Positions 1 through 10,400 of a DNA stretch of 64,000 bases are shown here, piece after piece. The translations under genes and the position numbers were made by a program. Positions within the stretch are counted from its first letter, which is position 1; each line of letters begins with the position of its first letter. The notes under the pieces were generated by a model, which saw only the letters and a list, made by a program, of their open reading frames with translations, did not search any database and was not told the origin of the DNA. Origin of the DNA: Plectosphaerella cucumerina (lineage: Eukaryota; Ascomycota; Sordariomycetes; Glomerellales; Plectosphaerellaceae); assembly GCA_020746995.1 (NCBI GenBank), contig JAGPXD010000002.1:7688001-7752000 (forward strand). The letters are read 5' to 3'.

Positions 1-1136
1 GACAGGCTGGGGTTTCGGCCAACAGGATACGAGGAAGTTTGGGTGGATGGTGAGGCTCCGCGGAGTGGCTCGCAGGACGCAGGGCCCGACGATGGCCGGC
101 AAGTGAGCCGGGCGCGGATGATGCGGCGGGATGAGACAGAGCGGACGTGGACGAGCTGACCAACCATCGCCGAAGTGGCCGGAGCGGCGCCGAGGCATGA
201 AGCGGTCAATCAACAGAGTGGTCGGTGTCCCGCCGTGATGCGGCAAGCCGGGCGGTGAGGGTCGGGCCAGGCCTTGCCGTTCGTGCTGTTTCGGAGACTT
301 TACAATGAGATACGGGGCGATCAATCGGCGGAGGAGGCTTCAGTTTGTCCGGTGCAAGCAGTGCAAGAATGAGGGAGTCGGAGCCGAGGCACAGGGAGCC
401 ATGGTGTGCTGTCCTAGACTTCTAGGGCCGCCCGGCCGAAGCCGTTGTGGACCCTGTCTGATGCAACTTTCCAAGTTGACGACGGGAAAATTCTGGGCGT
501 CAGCACCTAATCGCATCGACGACTGTTCACTCACTGCAATGACTACGGAAACCTCCGTTGTGATGATCTCTAGAGTTCATAAAGCCTGCCTACTCTACAT
601 ATTCCACACTTGACAGACGATCAACTTTGGAAGCACGACATCAGACCCAAATCTGTCCTTCCATTGCGCAATGAGGGGTCATGTTACCCCACTTGGCAGC
701 CCTCGACTGAGTCGTTCAACCCCGATGCACTTCCTCCAAGCCGAGGCCCAAGGCATTTTGAAGGGTGAAAAAGGCTGCATCGATTGGTAATGCTCCACTC
801 TTGACCACGTTGACCTGGAACCGGCGACGCCAGAGGCGGGCACCACTTCCCAACGCGTCCTTTTCCGCCCGGCAGAGCCTTCTAGCGCCTGTTCCATCTC
901 CAGATTCTAGAAACCACGGTGCCGCGCATAACGCCGAACCAGGGGACCACCCGAACCCCAGTCGCCATTCGCCATTCGCCATTCGGACTTCACGTTACTA
1001 TGACGTTGCCAGCCAGAAGCAGCAGCAGAAGCCCCTGTTTGCTCCCCCAGATCCGCCGAGGCACTTGTTGCTTGGCCAGATTTGTAATGATGTCGCAGGA
1101 GGGGCATCAGGGTGGTTCAACAATGACTTGAAGCGG
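1..1136. other. intergenic, no gene recognised
   Basis: No reading frame here looks like a known protein, and the open frames are short. It forms the upstream region of the oxidoreductase gene beginning at 1215. A 7-nt tandem repeat sits at 964-984, and a TATA-like element follows at 1137. Part of an unseen upstream gene could end before the window. Confidence 0.5.
964..984. repeat. three tandem copies of GCCATTC
   Basis: Three perfect consecutive copies of the heptamer GCCATTC occupy this stretch, about 230 bp upstream of the oxidoreductase start codon. This is a simple repeat with no known role. Confidence 0.85.
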
Positions 1137-1144
1137 TATAAAGA
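1137..1144 (+). promoter_or_regulatory. TATA-like element for oxidoreductase gene
   Basis: TATAAAGA lies 71 bp upstream of the ATG at 1215. The intervening leader is pyrimidine- and A-rich, as in fungal 5' leaders. The distance fits a TATA box with a short leader. Confidence 0.55.
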
Positions 1145-1214
1145 GATGTGACGTCCCTCGCATCATCTCACTCCCATCACTTCTCATCCAACATACCCAT
1201 ATACATCTCACACA

Positions 1215-2267
1215 ATGGCTCCTACACAGAACAAGTCCCTTATCTACAAGGCGGTCCCCGAGACCTTCCCCGAGGCGGGCAAGCACCTCACCGTTGAGGA
1301 CCGCCCCATCGACCTCGACACCGCCGAGCTCAACGGCGGCGTCCTCGTCAAGGTCCTCTACACCTCCTTCGACCCCTACCTCCGCGGCCGCATGAGGGAC
1401 CCCAAGATCAAGTCCTACAGCCCGCCCCTCACCCCCGGCGAGCCCCTCCAGTCCGCCATCGCCGGCAAGGTCGTCCGCTCCGACACCCCCGAGTTCCAGC
1501 CCGGTGATACCGTCGCCGCTTTCTACGGCAACAACGCCGAGTACACCATCATCCCCGGCGCGTACATCCCCCACGTCGGTCTCCGCAAGGTCGACAACAC
1601 CAACGGCCTGCCCCTCTCCTACTACGTCGGCTACCTCGGCATGCCCGGTACCACCGCCGTCGAGGGCCTGTACGAGATTGGCGTCCCCAAGAAGGACGAG
1701 ACCATCTTCATCTCCTCCGCTGCCGGCGCTGTCGGCCAGCTGGTCGGTCAGCTCGCCAAGGCCGAGGGCCTCACCGTCATCGGCTCCGTCGGCTCCAAGG
1801 AGAAGGCCGAGTACGTCAAGTCGCTCGGCTTCGACGCCGTCTTCAACTACAAGGAGGAGAAGCCCCTCGATGCCCTCCGCCGCCTCGCCCCCAACGGCGT
1901 CGATATTTACTGGGACAACGTCGGTGGCGACACCCTCGAGGCCGCCCTCGAGGTCATGAACAACAACGGCCGCATCATCGCCTGCGGCGCCATCAGTGGC
2001 TACAACTCCAAGCCCAAGGACAGGCACGGAATCAAGAACACCTTCTACATCGTCACCAAGCGCCTGCGCGTCCAGGGATTCATCGTCGACCTGTCCCCTC
2101 CCAAGTACAAGGCCGCCCTCGACAGGCTCGTGCCCCTCTTCGTCGCTGGCAAGATCCAGGGCAAGGAGGATGTCTCGGACGGCATCGAGAAGGGACCCGA
2201 GGGTCTCGTTGGTATCTTCCAGGGCAAGAACTTTGGCAAGGCCATCCTCAAGATTGCCGACGCGTAA
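1215..2267 (+). CDS. NADP-dependent medium-chain oxidoreductase (CurA / alkenal reductase type)
   Basis: This 350-residue intronless protein belongs to the zinc-independent branch of the medium-chain dehydrogenase/reductase superfamily. Members typically reduce carbon-carbon double bonds of alpha,beta-unsaturated aldehydes or ketones with NADPH. The N-terminal GroES-like half carries the family phrase SFDPYLRGRM near residue 55. The Rossmann half has AAGAVGQLVGQLAK around residue 173, the glycine-rich cofactor loop, followed by VDIYWDNVGG near 235 and the usual C-terminal QGKNFGKAI. No structural-zinc cysteine cluster is visible. The length is normal for the family (about 340-350). The ATG at 1215 follows a TATA-like box by 71 bp and aligns with the usual N terminus. 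The physiological substrate cannot be read from sequence. Confidence 0.92.
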   Translation: MAPTQNKSLIYKAVPETFPEAGKHLTVEDRPIDLDTAELNGGVLVKVLYTSFDPYLRGRMRDPKIKSYSPPLTPGEPLQSAIAGKVVRSDTPEFQPGDTVAAFYGNNAEYTIIPGAYIPHVGLRKVDNTNGLPLSYYVGYLGMPGTTAVEGLYEIGVPKKDETIFISSAAGAVGQLVGQLAKAEGLTVIGSVGSKEKAEYVKSLGFDAVFNYKEEKPLDALRRLAPNGVDIYWDNVGGDTLEAALEVMNNNGRIIACGAISGYNSKPKDRHGIKNTFYIVTKRLRVQGFIVDLSPPKYKAALDRLVPLFVAGKIQGKEDVSDGIEKGPEGLVGIFQGKNFGKAILKIADA

Positions 2268-2960
2268 GGCGACGGCAGATGATGTACGATTTATGAGACT
2301 GAGCGGCTTGGGCCCGGTCACGGATAGCATAATAGCATAGTCAAATTCGAAGGTTAATGAACGAACTAGGTCGCTGATCAGGAGACATTGGTGTTGAATG
2401 TGATGCCGAATTTGTTGGTGTAGTAGGTAGAGAAACACATCATATCGGTTGCTTATGGTGGAGAGTCTCAAGTACCCACCTACGATGAGACTTTCAACGG
2501 GCAGCGAGTTCGCGACCCAGTCCCACGGCCACACCCATGGGTTCCAGTCCCATAACATGACAGGGTTCATTCAACGCGACCAGTCAATCTACACAACAGA
2601 TCGATCGAAAAGTAGGTCAATCAACGTAGCAGGTCAGCAGGTCGAACGACCAGGTCGTTACCGTGATGTACCTGGGTACCTGCCTAAGTATGGAGGTTCG
2701 AGACCTCGAAGAACCGAGTGTGCGGTGCCTTGCCGGCATACTGTACCCAGTGCAGTGTCATACGTATGCTGGGCCGCCTGGGTGCCGGCGTAACGTTCGT
2801 GGGCTGTTGGTGATGAATGTGCAACCTGGCGCCGGGTAATAAATCCCGCTCTGTTGCGGAGGGGGGAGTGATGTGTCGATGGAACTGGGCCCCTTGTGAT
2901 GCTGTAGCCCTCCGATGTAAGCTTTCTTCTCCGTGTTATTGATAATATATCTGAGGGCCG
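2268..2960. other. intergenic, no gene recognised
   Basis: This is the 3' flank of the oxidoreductase gene. It contains clustered short AGGTC and TACCTG-like motifs (about 2610-2690) of the kind scattered in ascomycete intergenic DNA. No convincing coding frame is present. Confidence 0.4.
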
Positions 2961-3515
2961 GCACGGTCTCCCGAAGACCTTCTAAGGCGTTCTGAGGATT
3001 GAGAACATGTGGTTATCTACCTTCCAGGTTTCTTAGAGCAGTATTGCTCACAGTACCTACTCGCCCCGCGGGACGACTGTCGAGCCATCGAGCTCCTTGA
3101 CCCCCTTCTGAAGCATCAGGTCACAGATGCTCCCATCCAGCCAGGCGATAAGCCCATTATCAACGAGCGAGGCCGTCGCAAGAAGACGGATGACAACCTA
3201 GCCACGGTCAACTTCGTGACGCGAAAGGCCAACATCATCTTATTTGACCTGGAGAACGCCCACCTGTGCATGGTGACGGATGACTCCCCCGACCACCTGG
3301 AGTACCTGCCTCACCAGTCACGGGTGATTCCCCGGATCACCTTGACGTACCTGCCTTACCTATCTATTAAGCTTGTTCCGTGTGTTACTACGTATCCAGT
3401 CCATATTGATATCTTGCCGCAGACAGATGCCATCCGAGACGAACAGAGAACCACACTGAGAGCCGAACTACAGGGTGCCCTTGCTAGCGAGGAGCGCGGT
3501 GATCAAGTCCGATAG
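2961..3515 (+). pseudogene. unrecognised open frame in a lower-GC decayed region
   Basis: An open frame reads from about 3009 to a stop at 3513-3515. I do not recognise its product. It is followed in the same general orientation by another open patch with an acidic stretch (GDDDSDEDVNEYY), ending in two consecutive stops near 3560. The segments LASEERGDQ and YSEERGDQ come from a 14-nt direct repeat. Base composition is visibly less GC-rich than in neighbouring genes. It overlaps antisense SNF2-like sequence, so at most one strand can be ancestral coding. A degraded gene or repeat copy is more likely than a functional gene. Confidence 0.25.
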
Positions 3516-4160
3516 CATGGCGATGACGATTCCGACGAGGATGTTAACGAGTACTACTAGTAGTATAGCGAAGAGCGCGGTGATCAGCCAATAGTCGCGG
3601 TGATACGCTCTGAATGCGTCGCCAAGGGAATAGGGGAGGCACAGCTCCTCCTTGAATCCAGCCAGCGTGTATGACAGCTGAAGGCAGTTGTAGATGTCCG
3701 TGACCGTGTTCATCATGGGCGTTGCCGACACCATGTGAATCGCGTTGTACTTCTCCCGGGTGAGGATCCACGACGACGACACGCCTGGCCACAATGTCCG
3801 CGTCGATGACGACCGCTACTAGAAGTTCCTCCGGTCGCAATCCGTGGCACAAAGCCGACCCCAGCGATCCTTCTCGCCTTCAGCTTCACATTTGCCTTCC
3901 TCAATGCGAAACTGCTCTCTGGTCGAACTTCACTGCCGTCGAGAATATCAATGCTGTTGACGATACGGGCCACTCACCGCGACGGCATCATGAAGAGTCA
4001 AACTCTCGTCGATTACCGCATCTACTTGCTTCAATGGGAGCGAATCATCATGGACGAAACTAAGGTATCAGGAGAAGAAGAGAAGCATGGCGGCATTCAG
4101 AACCACTCCCGTGGAGAGTACCATACGATTTGCACAGCGTCGGCAACACCTATGACCTGA
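3468..4160 (-). pseudogene. relict of a SNF2-family helicase-like gene
   Basis: On the minus strand, 3794-3468 reads through a segment containing HMVSATPMMNTVTDIYNCL. This resembles the motif III region (SATP.xN...D) of SNF2/SWI2 ATPases, which remodel chromatin or translocate on DNA. Just upstream on that strand, other frames are open only briefly (3544-3852 and 3713-3973), as expected after frameshifts. No Walker A, DEAH box or C-terminal helicase domain could be traced nearby, so only a fragment of the roughly 500-residue core is present. After the motif the frame drifts into a hydrophobic run unlike the family. I call it a degraded fragment; the SNF2 identification rests on one motif and its surroundings. 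Confidence 0.4.
3492..3586. repeat. 14-nt direct repeat pair, 81 bp apart
   Basis: GAGCGCGGTGATCA occurs at 3492-3505 and again at 3573-3586. The copies are in direct orientation and flank a short GAC/GAT-rich stretch within the decayed region. This could be a local duplication or slippage product. Confidence 0.8.
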
Positions 4161-4515
4161 CATGCATGTACATCTCTCAACGTGACAGAGCTAGTATACT
4201 TGCATTTCTTGATGTGGCAAGTTCATGGTGTGCCGCTCCCAGTGGAAGCGACCTGGTGATTGTGAGCGAGCCAGGCATCAAGCTGATTTCAAGCTCATTT
4301 GACACACATCACTGAAAATGACGAGTGCCGAGAGTCAAAGGAATTATGTTGGATTCGAAGTGTGTGAATAATATTGGAAGTGTATGTGTGGTAGAAGAAT
4401 ATGTACAACCAAAGTTCGAGTCTTGAGCCCTCAAAGCTGAGTCCGCGACTCCCAATCCCGATGCCTACTGCATTGCCTTCACCATCTCTCCAATGTCCAC
4501 TCCAGCAGAGTTGGC
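4161..4515. other. intergenic, no gene recognised
   Basis: This is the 3' flank of the pectate lyase gene on the minus strand. It is relatively AT-rich, with GTGTGTGAATAATATTGG-like sequence near 4360 that could hold 3'-end formation signals. No coding sequence is supported. Confidence 0.4.
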
Positions 4516-5877
4516 TTAGAACTTCAGGGTCTGGCCGGCAACGCCGACGACCCTGCTCTTGACGTTGTTGCGGCCGTACAGGCTGTAGCTGTAGGGGATC
4601 TTGCTGGAGCCAAAGTTGCCGGCAGGGGCGGTGTTCTTGCTGCCGCCGTAGCTGACGTCGGAAACGGTGACGTAGCCGACCTCCTTGGAGTCCTCGGAGA
4701 TGATGGCCTTGTTGTGAGAGTTCTCCCAGACGGAGGACTCGACGCGGACCTGAGCACCCATGCGGGAGTTGACGCCCGAGGCAATCAGCTTGTTGAAGTA
4801 GTTCTAAAGTAAATCAGAGTCAGTAAATGTCATTATGAGATGTATCTCTACACTTGGGAGTGGTGGGAGCTGTCAAGTGTCATGTCAAGTGGTGTGAGGG
4901 TTGGTGTTATCCTGGGAGTCAGAATGACCCCCAAAACACCAAGAATAGAAAAGAATGGGCTCTCCTTACGTTAAAAAGGTGGACTGTAGCGTGACGAACA
5001 AGGGGATTGCGCGAGTTAACGTTGGAAAAGTGGTTGGCAGCATAGGTTACTCGGGTCTTCTTGTCGACGGTCGAGCTGTCGGTGTGGCCGATGAGGGTAG
5101 TCTTCCACTGTGGCCCCACATCAGTACATGGCAAGAAATGTAGGTTTAGGCTTAATCTTACGTGGTCGTGGAGGTAGGTGTTAGAGATGGTAACAAGGTC
5201 GCTGCCATGGGTCTGGAAAGATGTCAGTTCATGGTGGTGGTGGTGGAGGGCACATCCGGGGTTCCAGAGGCAGCCCCACGAGCCGGAAGCAGATTGACGC
5301 AAACTTACAATGTCAATGAGTCCATCGTACGTATCCTTGCCTTTTTTAAATTGTCAACATTTGATTCTATGTCCTGCACAAAATTCTGGGTTGAGTGCTT
5401 ACCATCCGAGAGCGAGGAGGACAGGTCGCAGTGGTCGATCCAAACCTTGGTGGAGGCCTGAACACCGACGGCATCGCCGTTGGCATCCTTGACCTTCTGG
5501 ATCTTCATGTTCCTGACGATGACGTTGGACACCTTGTTGATGTACAGGCCGACACCGACGAGCTTCGAGCCAGAAGCACCGACAATGGTCTTGTCGGAGG
5601 CAACCCGGACCTTGTAGCTGCCGTTGATGGTGCCCTTGACGACAATGTTGCGCTTGCCGCTGGCCTCGGCCGCCTTGGTGAACTGGGCGAGGGTAGAGAC
5701 GGTGGTGGTAGAGCCGCCCTTGCCGCCGGTGGTTCCCTGAGCGTAGCCGATATTGCAGCTCTCAGTGATGGAGGCACGCTTCTCGAGGACACCGGTGGTG
5801 TTGTCGTCGACGGTGGGGGTAGGGGCAGCAGCCGCAAAGCCCAGCAGGGCGAGGTTGAGAATGTTGGTGAACTTCAT
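4516..5877 (-). CDS. secreted pectate lyase, polysaccharide lyase family 1
   Basis: Spliced product of 327 residues. Exons on the minus strand are 5877-5403, 5340-5309, 5212-5162, 5107-4970 and 4803-4516. Every intron is GT-AG and the joined frame is continuous. The protein cleaves alpha-1,4-polygalacturonate by beta-elimination outside the cell. Residues 1-18 form a signal peptide, followed by a short propeptide ending in a Lys-Arg (LEKR) Kex2-type site. The parallel beta-helix carries the PL1 signatures VWIDHCDLSS and, across exons 2-3, DGLIDITHGSDLVTISN. The phrase HDHWKTTLIGH spans the exon 3-4 junction. The length is typical for fungal PelA/PelB-like enzymes. A TATA element lies about 150 bp upstream. 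The enzyme would act on plant middle lamella and primary wall pectin. Confidence 0.95.
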
Positions 5878-6024
5878 GGTTGTAGAGAAAGACGAATCAC
5901 TTCAGAAACCAGTCTGTCAGTGAGGAAGAAGAGGTATGAAAGAATGTGTGTATTTGGAAAGAATGACTGAGGTGGAATGATGGAACAGGATCAACAGAAA
6001 TGGGCCATGAAGACAGTTGCCGAC

Positions 6025-6031
6025 CTTTATA
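6025..6031 (-). promoter_or_regulatory. TATA-like element for pectate lyase gene
   Basis: TATAAAG on the minus strand lies about 148 bp upstream of the pectate lyase start codon. A strong TATA box suits a tightly induced secreted-enzyme gene. Confidence 0.5.
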
Positions 6032-7446
6032 CAACACGACTGATGATGTTCTTGCCATGCAGGGTCCGGACATGTGGTCGCCGCCCACCCAGAACCACGA
6101 GATGGGTGGATGTTCCGGAAATGAAAGGCTGGGCATCGCAGACTGCATCGTTTGGATTTCCGGCGCCCAGAAGGCTGACTGCGCTGCCACAGTAGAAGGA
6201 TGCTTGGAAGCGCTGGGTCGTGCTGGAGTGCTAAATGTCCCCGCCAGATTCACGACCAAGATGGCCCGACTTTGGATCTACCTCACAAAATTCGAGGTCG
6301 ACACTTCTCTAACTTCACTCTCATCAAGTGATGCCATTGCCGAGTCACCTAGTTCATCAAGCTCGCTGCCTCCCAAGTGCCTCATGTCGGGCATGTTCGT
6401 CTGAAGCCGTGCTGCAGCACTTGCTTGGCGATGGACCCAGAGCTGACGACGACTTTCAGGGGCGCTTACCACACTGGGCCTGTGACGCGGAGGAACAGTG
6501 CAGAACCCCTGGACATGCCCGGCATTGGGAAACACTCGCGAAGCCCTCGGGCAAGTTCCAGATCCACCAAAGACCATACCAAGAATGCCCAAGACTCTTG
6601 GACGGAGCTCACTTGAGGCCCGGATTGGAGCCTCCTCGGATAGACTGCAGGACGCACGCCCCCTTGGTGCAATAAGCTTAATCTATCAGGGACATAAGCT
6701 TGTTCAAGCTCGTCAAGCCTTCTTCGGCCGGCTGTCCGGCTTCTTTTTTCTGGGTGCTCAAGTCTGTCGGTCGGGGCCGAGAAACGTCGACCCAGAGAAA
6801 ACGACCTGGTGGAAGCACTCCCGTCCCCGGGTAGATCCTGTGGCTGTGCTTTGGCCGGCCACGATGTGTGAGTGAGGTCCGCTTTCTTAGGGCGGCTCTG
6901 CTCCCCCCTGCGCAACCCCAACCCATAGGGCCGACGACGACATCCCATGGTCGTCGCCTTTCGGATGGCAGGGCTCACGACAATGATCCGACGGCCCCTC
7001 CAAATTTGCCCATCGACGCTAGATGGGCTGCCAAGGGTGTGCTAGAGTTTGTGAGGCACGGCCGGAGCCGTATTCAGTGGCGGGGACAGGGACTCTTGTC
7101 CGACCCAAACTTGGCGGCCGGATATTCGGAACCCAAGACCCCAGATTTGGTGATGGCGCGAGACGCCCCTGGGCTGCCCACGCCTGCGAAGGTCGCCAAG
7201 CTTTGCTTCTCATTCAACCTCCTAGGCCTGCTGTCGGAGGCGGTCGGCACTCTTGCATCACTTGGCCTGCAACGTCAAATCACGGTGACATATCGCAGGG
7301 CTTGTTCCGAGGCCAAACAGGCAGCTTTGTGCGCTCAGTAAAGGGACGGAGAAATGACGTGCACGGTGAAACGGAAATGCCGAGGCTGGCATTCCGGCGA
7401 TTTTGTGACCTACTAGGCTGCTGCTGGCCAAGGACACCCCCGGGTA
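6032..7446. other. intergenic, no gene recognised
   Basis: About 1.4 kb between the pectate lyase promoter and the end of TRS130. Open frames up to about 170 codons occur on both strands, but none shows a recognisable domain, a plausible start context or neighbour-like codon use. It probably holds the pectate lyase upstream region and the TRS130 3' region. A short unconserved gene cannot be excluded. Confidence 0.4.
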
Positions 7447-10400
7447 TCAGACAATCACCCTCCCGTCCAAAGCCATCCGCTCGGTCTCCAGAACCAGCGG
7501 ACCGCCGCCAGGGCCACTCGCGTCGAGGCTCAGAGTGACCTGCGTGTGATCGGCAACCACTCGTACCGTCTCTCCCAAGTTGCGATGATCCGTCTCGCAG
7601 TGAGCCGCCGACGCCCCATCCTCCCCCTTGGCCTCCCGAATATCGACGGTGGGGTACGGCACCCAGCCTTCGCGCAGGGGCACCAGCATCAGAGGCACGT
7701 CCAGGGTCGACGAGGCGGCCGCGGAGGCCCCGGGGCTGCTGTGAGTCGTAATGTGTCCCCGCTTGTGACCGCCTAGGAGCCACATATCGGCGGGCGCCGT
7801 CACCTCGTACGTAAAGTCCTGGACGTCTTCGGTCGCCGTGGACGTGTTCCACATTCGCGTCCATTTGATGTGCAGATTGGCCATCAGCAGCTGGTTGATA
7901 CCGACGGCCGTGTCGGAGCTGTTGGAGGGGATCAGCGCCGACTGTTCCTTCTCCAGCTGGATGTCGACACTGTAGAGAATGGGCATCGATGGGATGTCCA
8001 CGGGGATGAGAATCGACCGGGTCTGCCCAGCACCATCAGAGGACAGGATCGGGATCCTGGGCATGGTGCTTTGCCACGTCCGAAACAAGTCCGCCAGCGT
8101 CGCTGCGACGTCTTTGCCTGTCTGTGGGACTTTTCCCAGACCGAGGAAGGCGGTGTCCAGCTGAGGGCCGACTAGGCATGAAGTGGACACCTCGCCGAGC
8201 AAGGCAGCGCGTTCGAGGTCGTAAGGCGAAAGTCTCGAAGTAATCTGCTCCTGTGAATAGGCGGTCACAAGGTCAACGTAGCGCTCCAGATCGGTGCCAT
8301 CAACGAGTACCTTGAGCGCGGAGCCCACATGGTTGATGATAATGTCAAGCACAACGGCGTAGTGAAGCTTGAGGTAGAGTATCTTCTGCGTCTTGGAGTC
8401 AATTGCGACATCCGTCTTTCGCGTGATCTTGTATAGCAAGCTTGCAGGCTGCTTGGGAAAGACGACAACCGCGTCGCTGGGCTCGAATCCAGAGTGCGAC
8501 TCGAAGATGTCCGAATCAAGCAGCTCGCTCTTCATCAAGACGAGCGGGCTTGGAGACGCCGTAGAGACACTGAATCGAGAAAAGATGGCCGTGTGCTTGA
8601 AAACGTCCTGGACGTTGACCCCCAGATCCAGTGACACAGGGATCGACGGCGTGGAGGAGAAGATGTAGGTGCCATCCTCGGTGGTGTACGTGGCCTCGAC
8701 CTTGACCGAGATTGTTGACACGTCCTGCTCGGTGGAAAAGGGGAACCGGAGAAGGACTGATTCTCCGCTCGCCAGGGCGCCAAAGTGGAACAGGCCGGCT
8801 TCTGGGGGGCGAGCAAACTCGACTGCAGGGCTGATGACCTCGACGTTCGTCGTCAACAGCCGCAGGCCCCCGGTGTTGGGACGCACACGAACGTCGCACG
8901 ACTTGATCGTGTTCCAGCCGGTCGATAGCTGTAGGTCCAAGCAGTTGTTGCGATCCAGTTGGATGTCCTTGGCCGCCGTCAGCTGGCAGGCGAGACCTCC
9001 TGTTGGCCTGTAGAGCCTGACGTGGGGCAGGCGGAAGGTGTCGCGGGCGCCCTCCGACCCCTGGTCAATGTCCCGTTCGTAGTGGAAGTGGATGTTGCTG
9101 CAAACGAGGCTGAGACGATCGACGTCGTACCGGCCGGCAACGGTGGTCTATGACTATTAGCTTCTGAGGGTGTGTCGGGATTATGGGTGCATACCTTTCC
9201 ATGCAGGCGAAGGGTGTTGTCGCCTGGCTTGAGAACCTGGGAGCCGAGGGACTCGAGAAGAAGCTCGCGGTTCACTCCCGCGGTAGAGTCGACCAGACAC
9301 ATTCGCCCCTGCTCGACGGTGATCTCATCGACCAAGAGGCTCCGCAGTCTGATGGTCAGGGTGAAGCCGTCCCGCCCGTCGTCGTACTCGACGTTCTCTC
9401 CGACCTCCAGGTCGCTGAAAACCTGGCTGATGGGCACTGGCACTTCGTTCGGCATTGTCTTCGTCACCTCTGTGAGTTGCGCGAGGAACCCTTGAACGGC
9501 AGCCGACGATGCATCGGCCGCGATCTGCTTCGTGCCCACCTTCAGCGACTTGGCCCGCTCAAGACGCGTCTTGTTTGCCGAAGCTGCCTTGATGATAAGC
9601 TTCATGGCAACACGCACAAACTCGTCCTTTCGCTGAAGATGCTGCAAGCAGTGCGAGTACATGACCAGCATCGACAGCTCGAGGGAGCTCCAACCGCGTT
9701 CCCCAAAGAATGGTGTGCTCCTGTAAAAGTATGATGCTGCCGCCGCATAATCTTTCTGGTGGTACTTGAGGATGGCGAGGTCGGTGAAGCAGGCTTGGAC
9801 CGCATGATTATGGTCGGCAACGGTGTAATGCCTGAGCGCCTTGTCGGTGAGGGTCTCGTACAGTCGATAAAAGTCGTCGCTGTCCTCGAGGGCAGCGCGC
9901 AAAAGATCGCTCTGGAACCCAGCCAGTGCGGGCTCTGGTTTGCCCGATACCTTTGCAGGCTCATCATCATCATCGAGGCTGACGTCCTCAAGTCCATGGA
10001 CGTTCGCCTCTCCGACGTCAGGGACAGACTCCCACCCGTCACCCCAGCCACGCTTCTTTCCGCACTGCTCCAATACGTTCCTCGACAGGGCGTAGAGCTC
10101 AGCGCGCCTCGCGGCGAGCTCTTCCAGCCCCGTCTTCAGGAACTGGGTGCCCTTCTCGGTAACTACGGTGTTTGAAGCAGCTGCGGCCTGAGGAGCACCT
10201 GGCCCAGGGAATATGCCGGGGCTGATGGGTGGCTGGGCAGAAGACCGCACATTAAGAGAGGAGTTTCGAGCCGGGTGCATCATCGTCTTCGGCTCCGGAA
10301 TGGAGGATTTTGGCTCGTGAGGGGAGGGCGCGACAAGAAGAGAGGGGGGGATCGGAAGAGCTTTGGTGGAAGTCTGGGCGAGGATCTGCTGGGCAACTGA

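Noticed and set aside
1107..2570. 487-codon open frame antisense to the oxidoreductase
   Set aside because: It is a mirror of the strong C/G-ending codon bias of the plus-strand gene. The translation is Gly/Asp/Val/Leu-rich with no domain.
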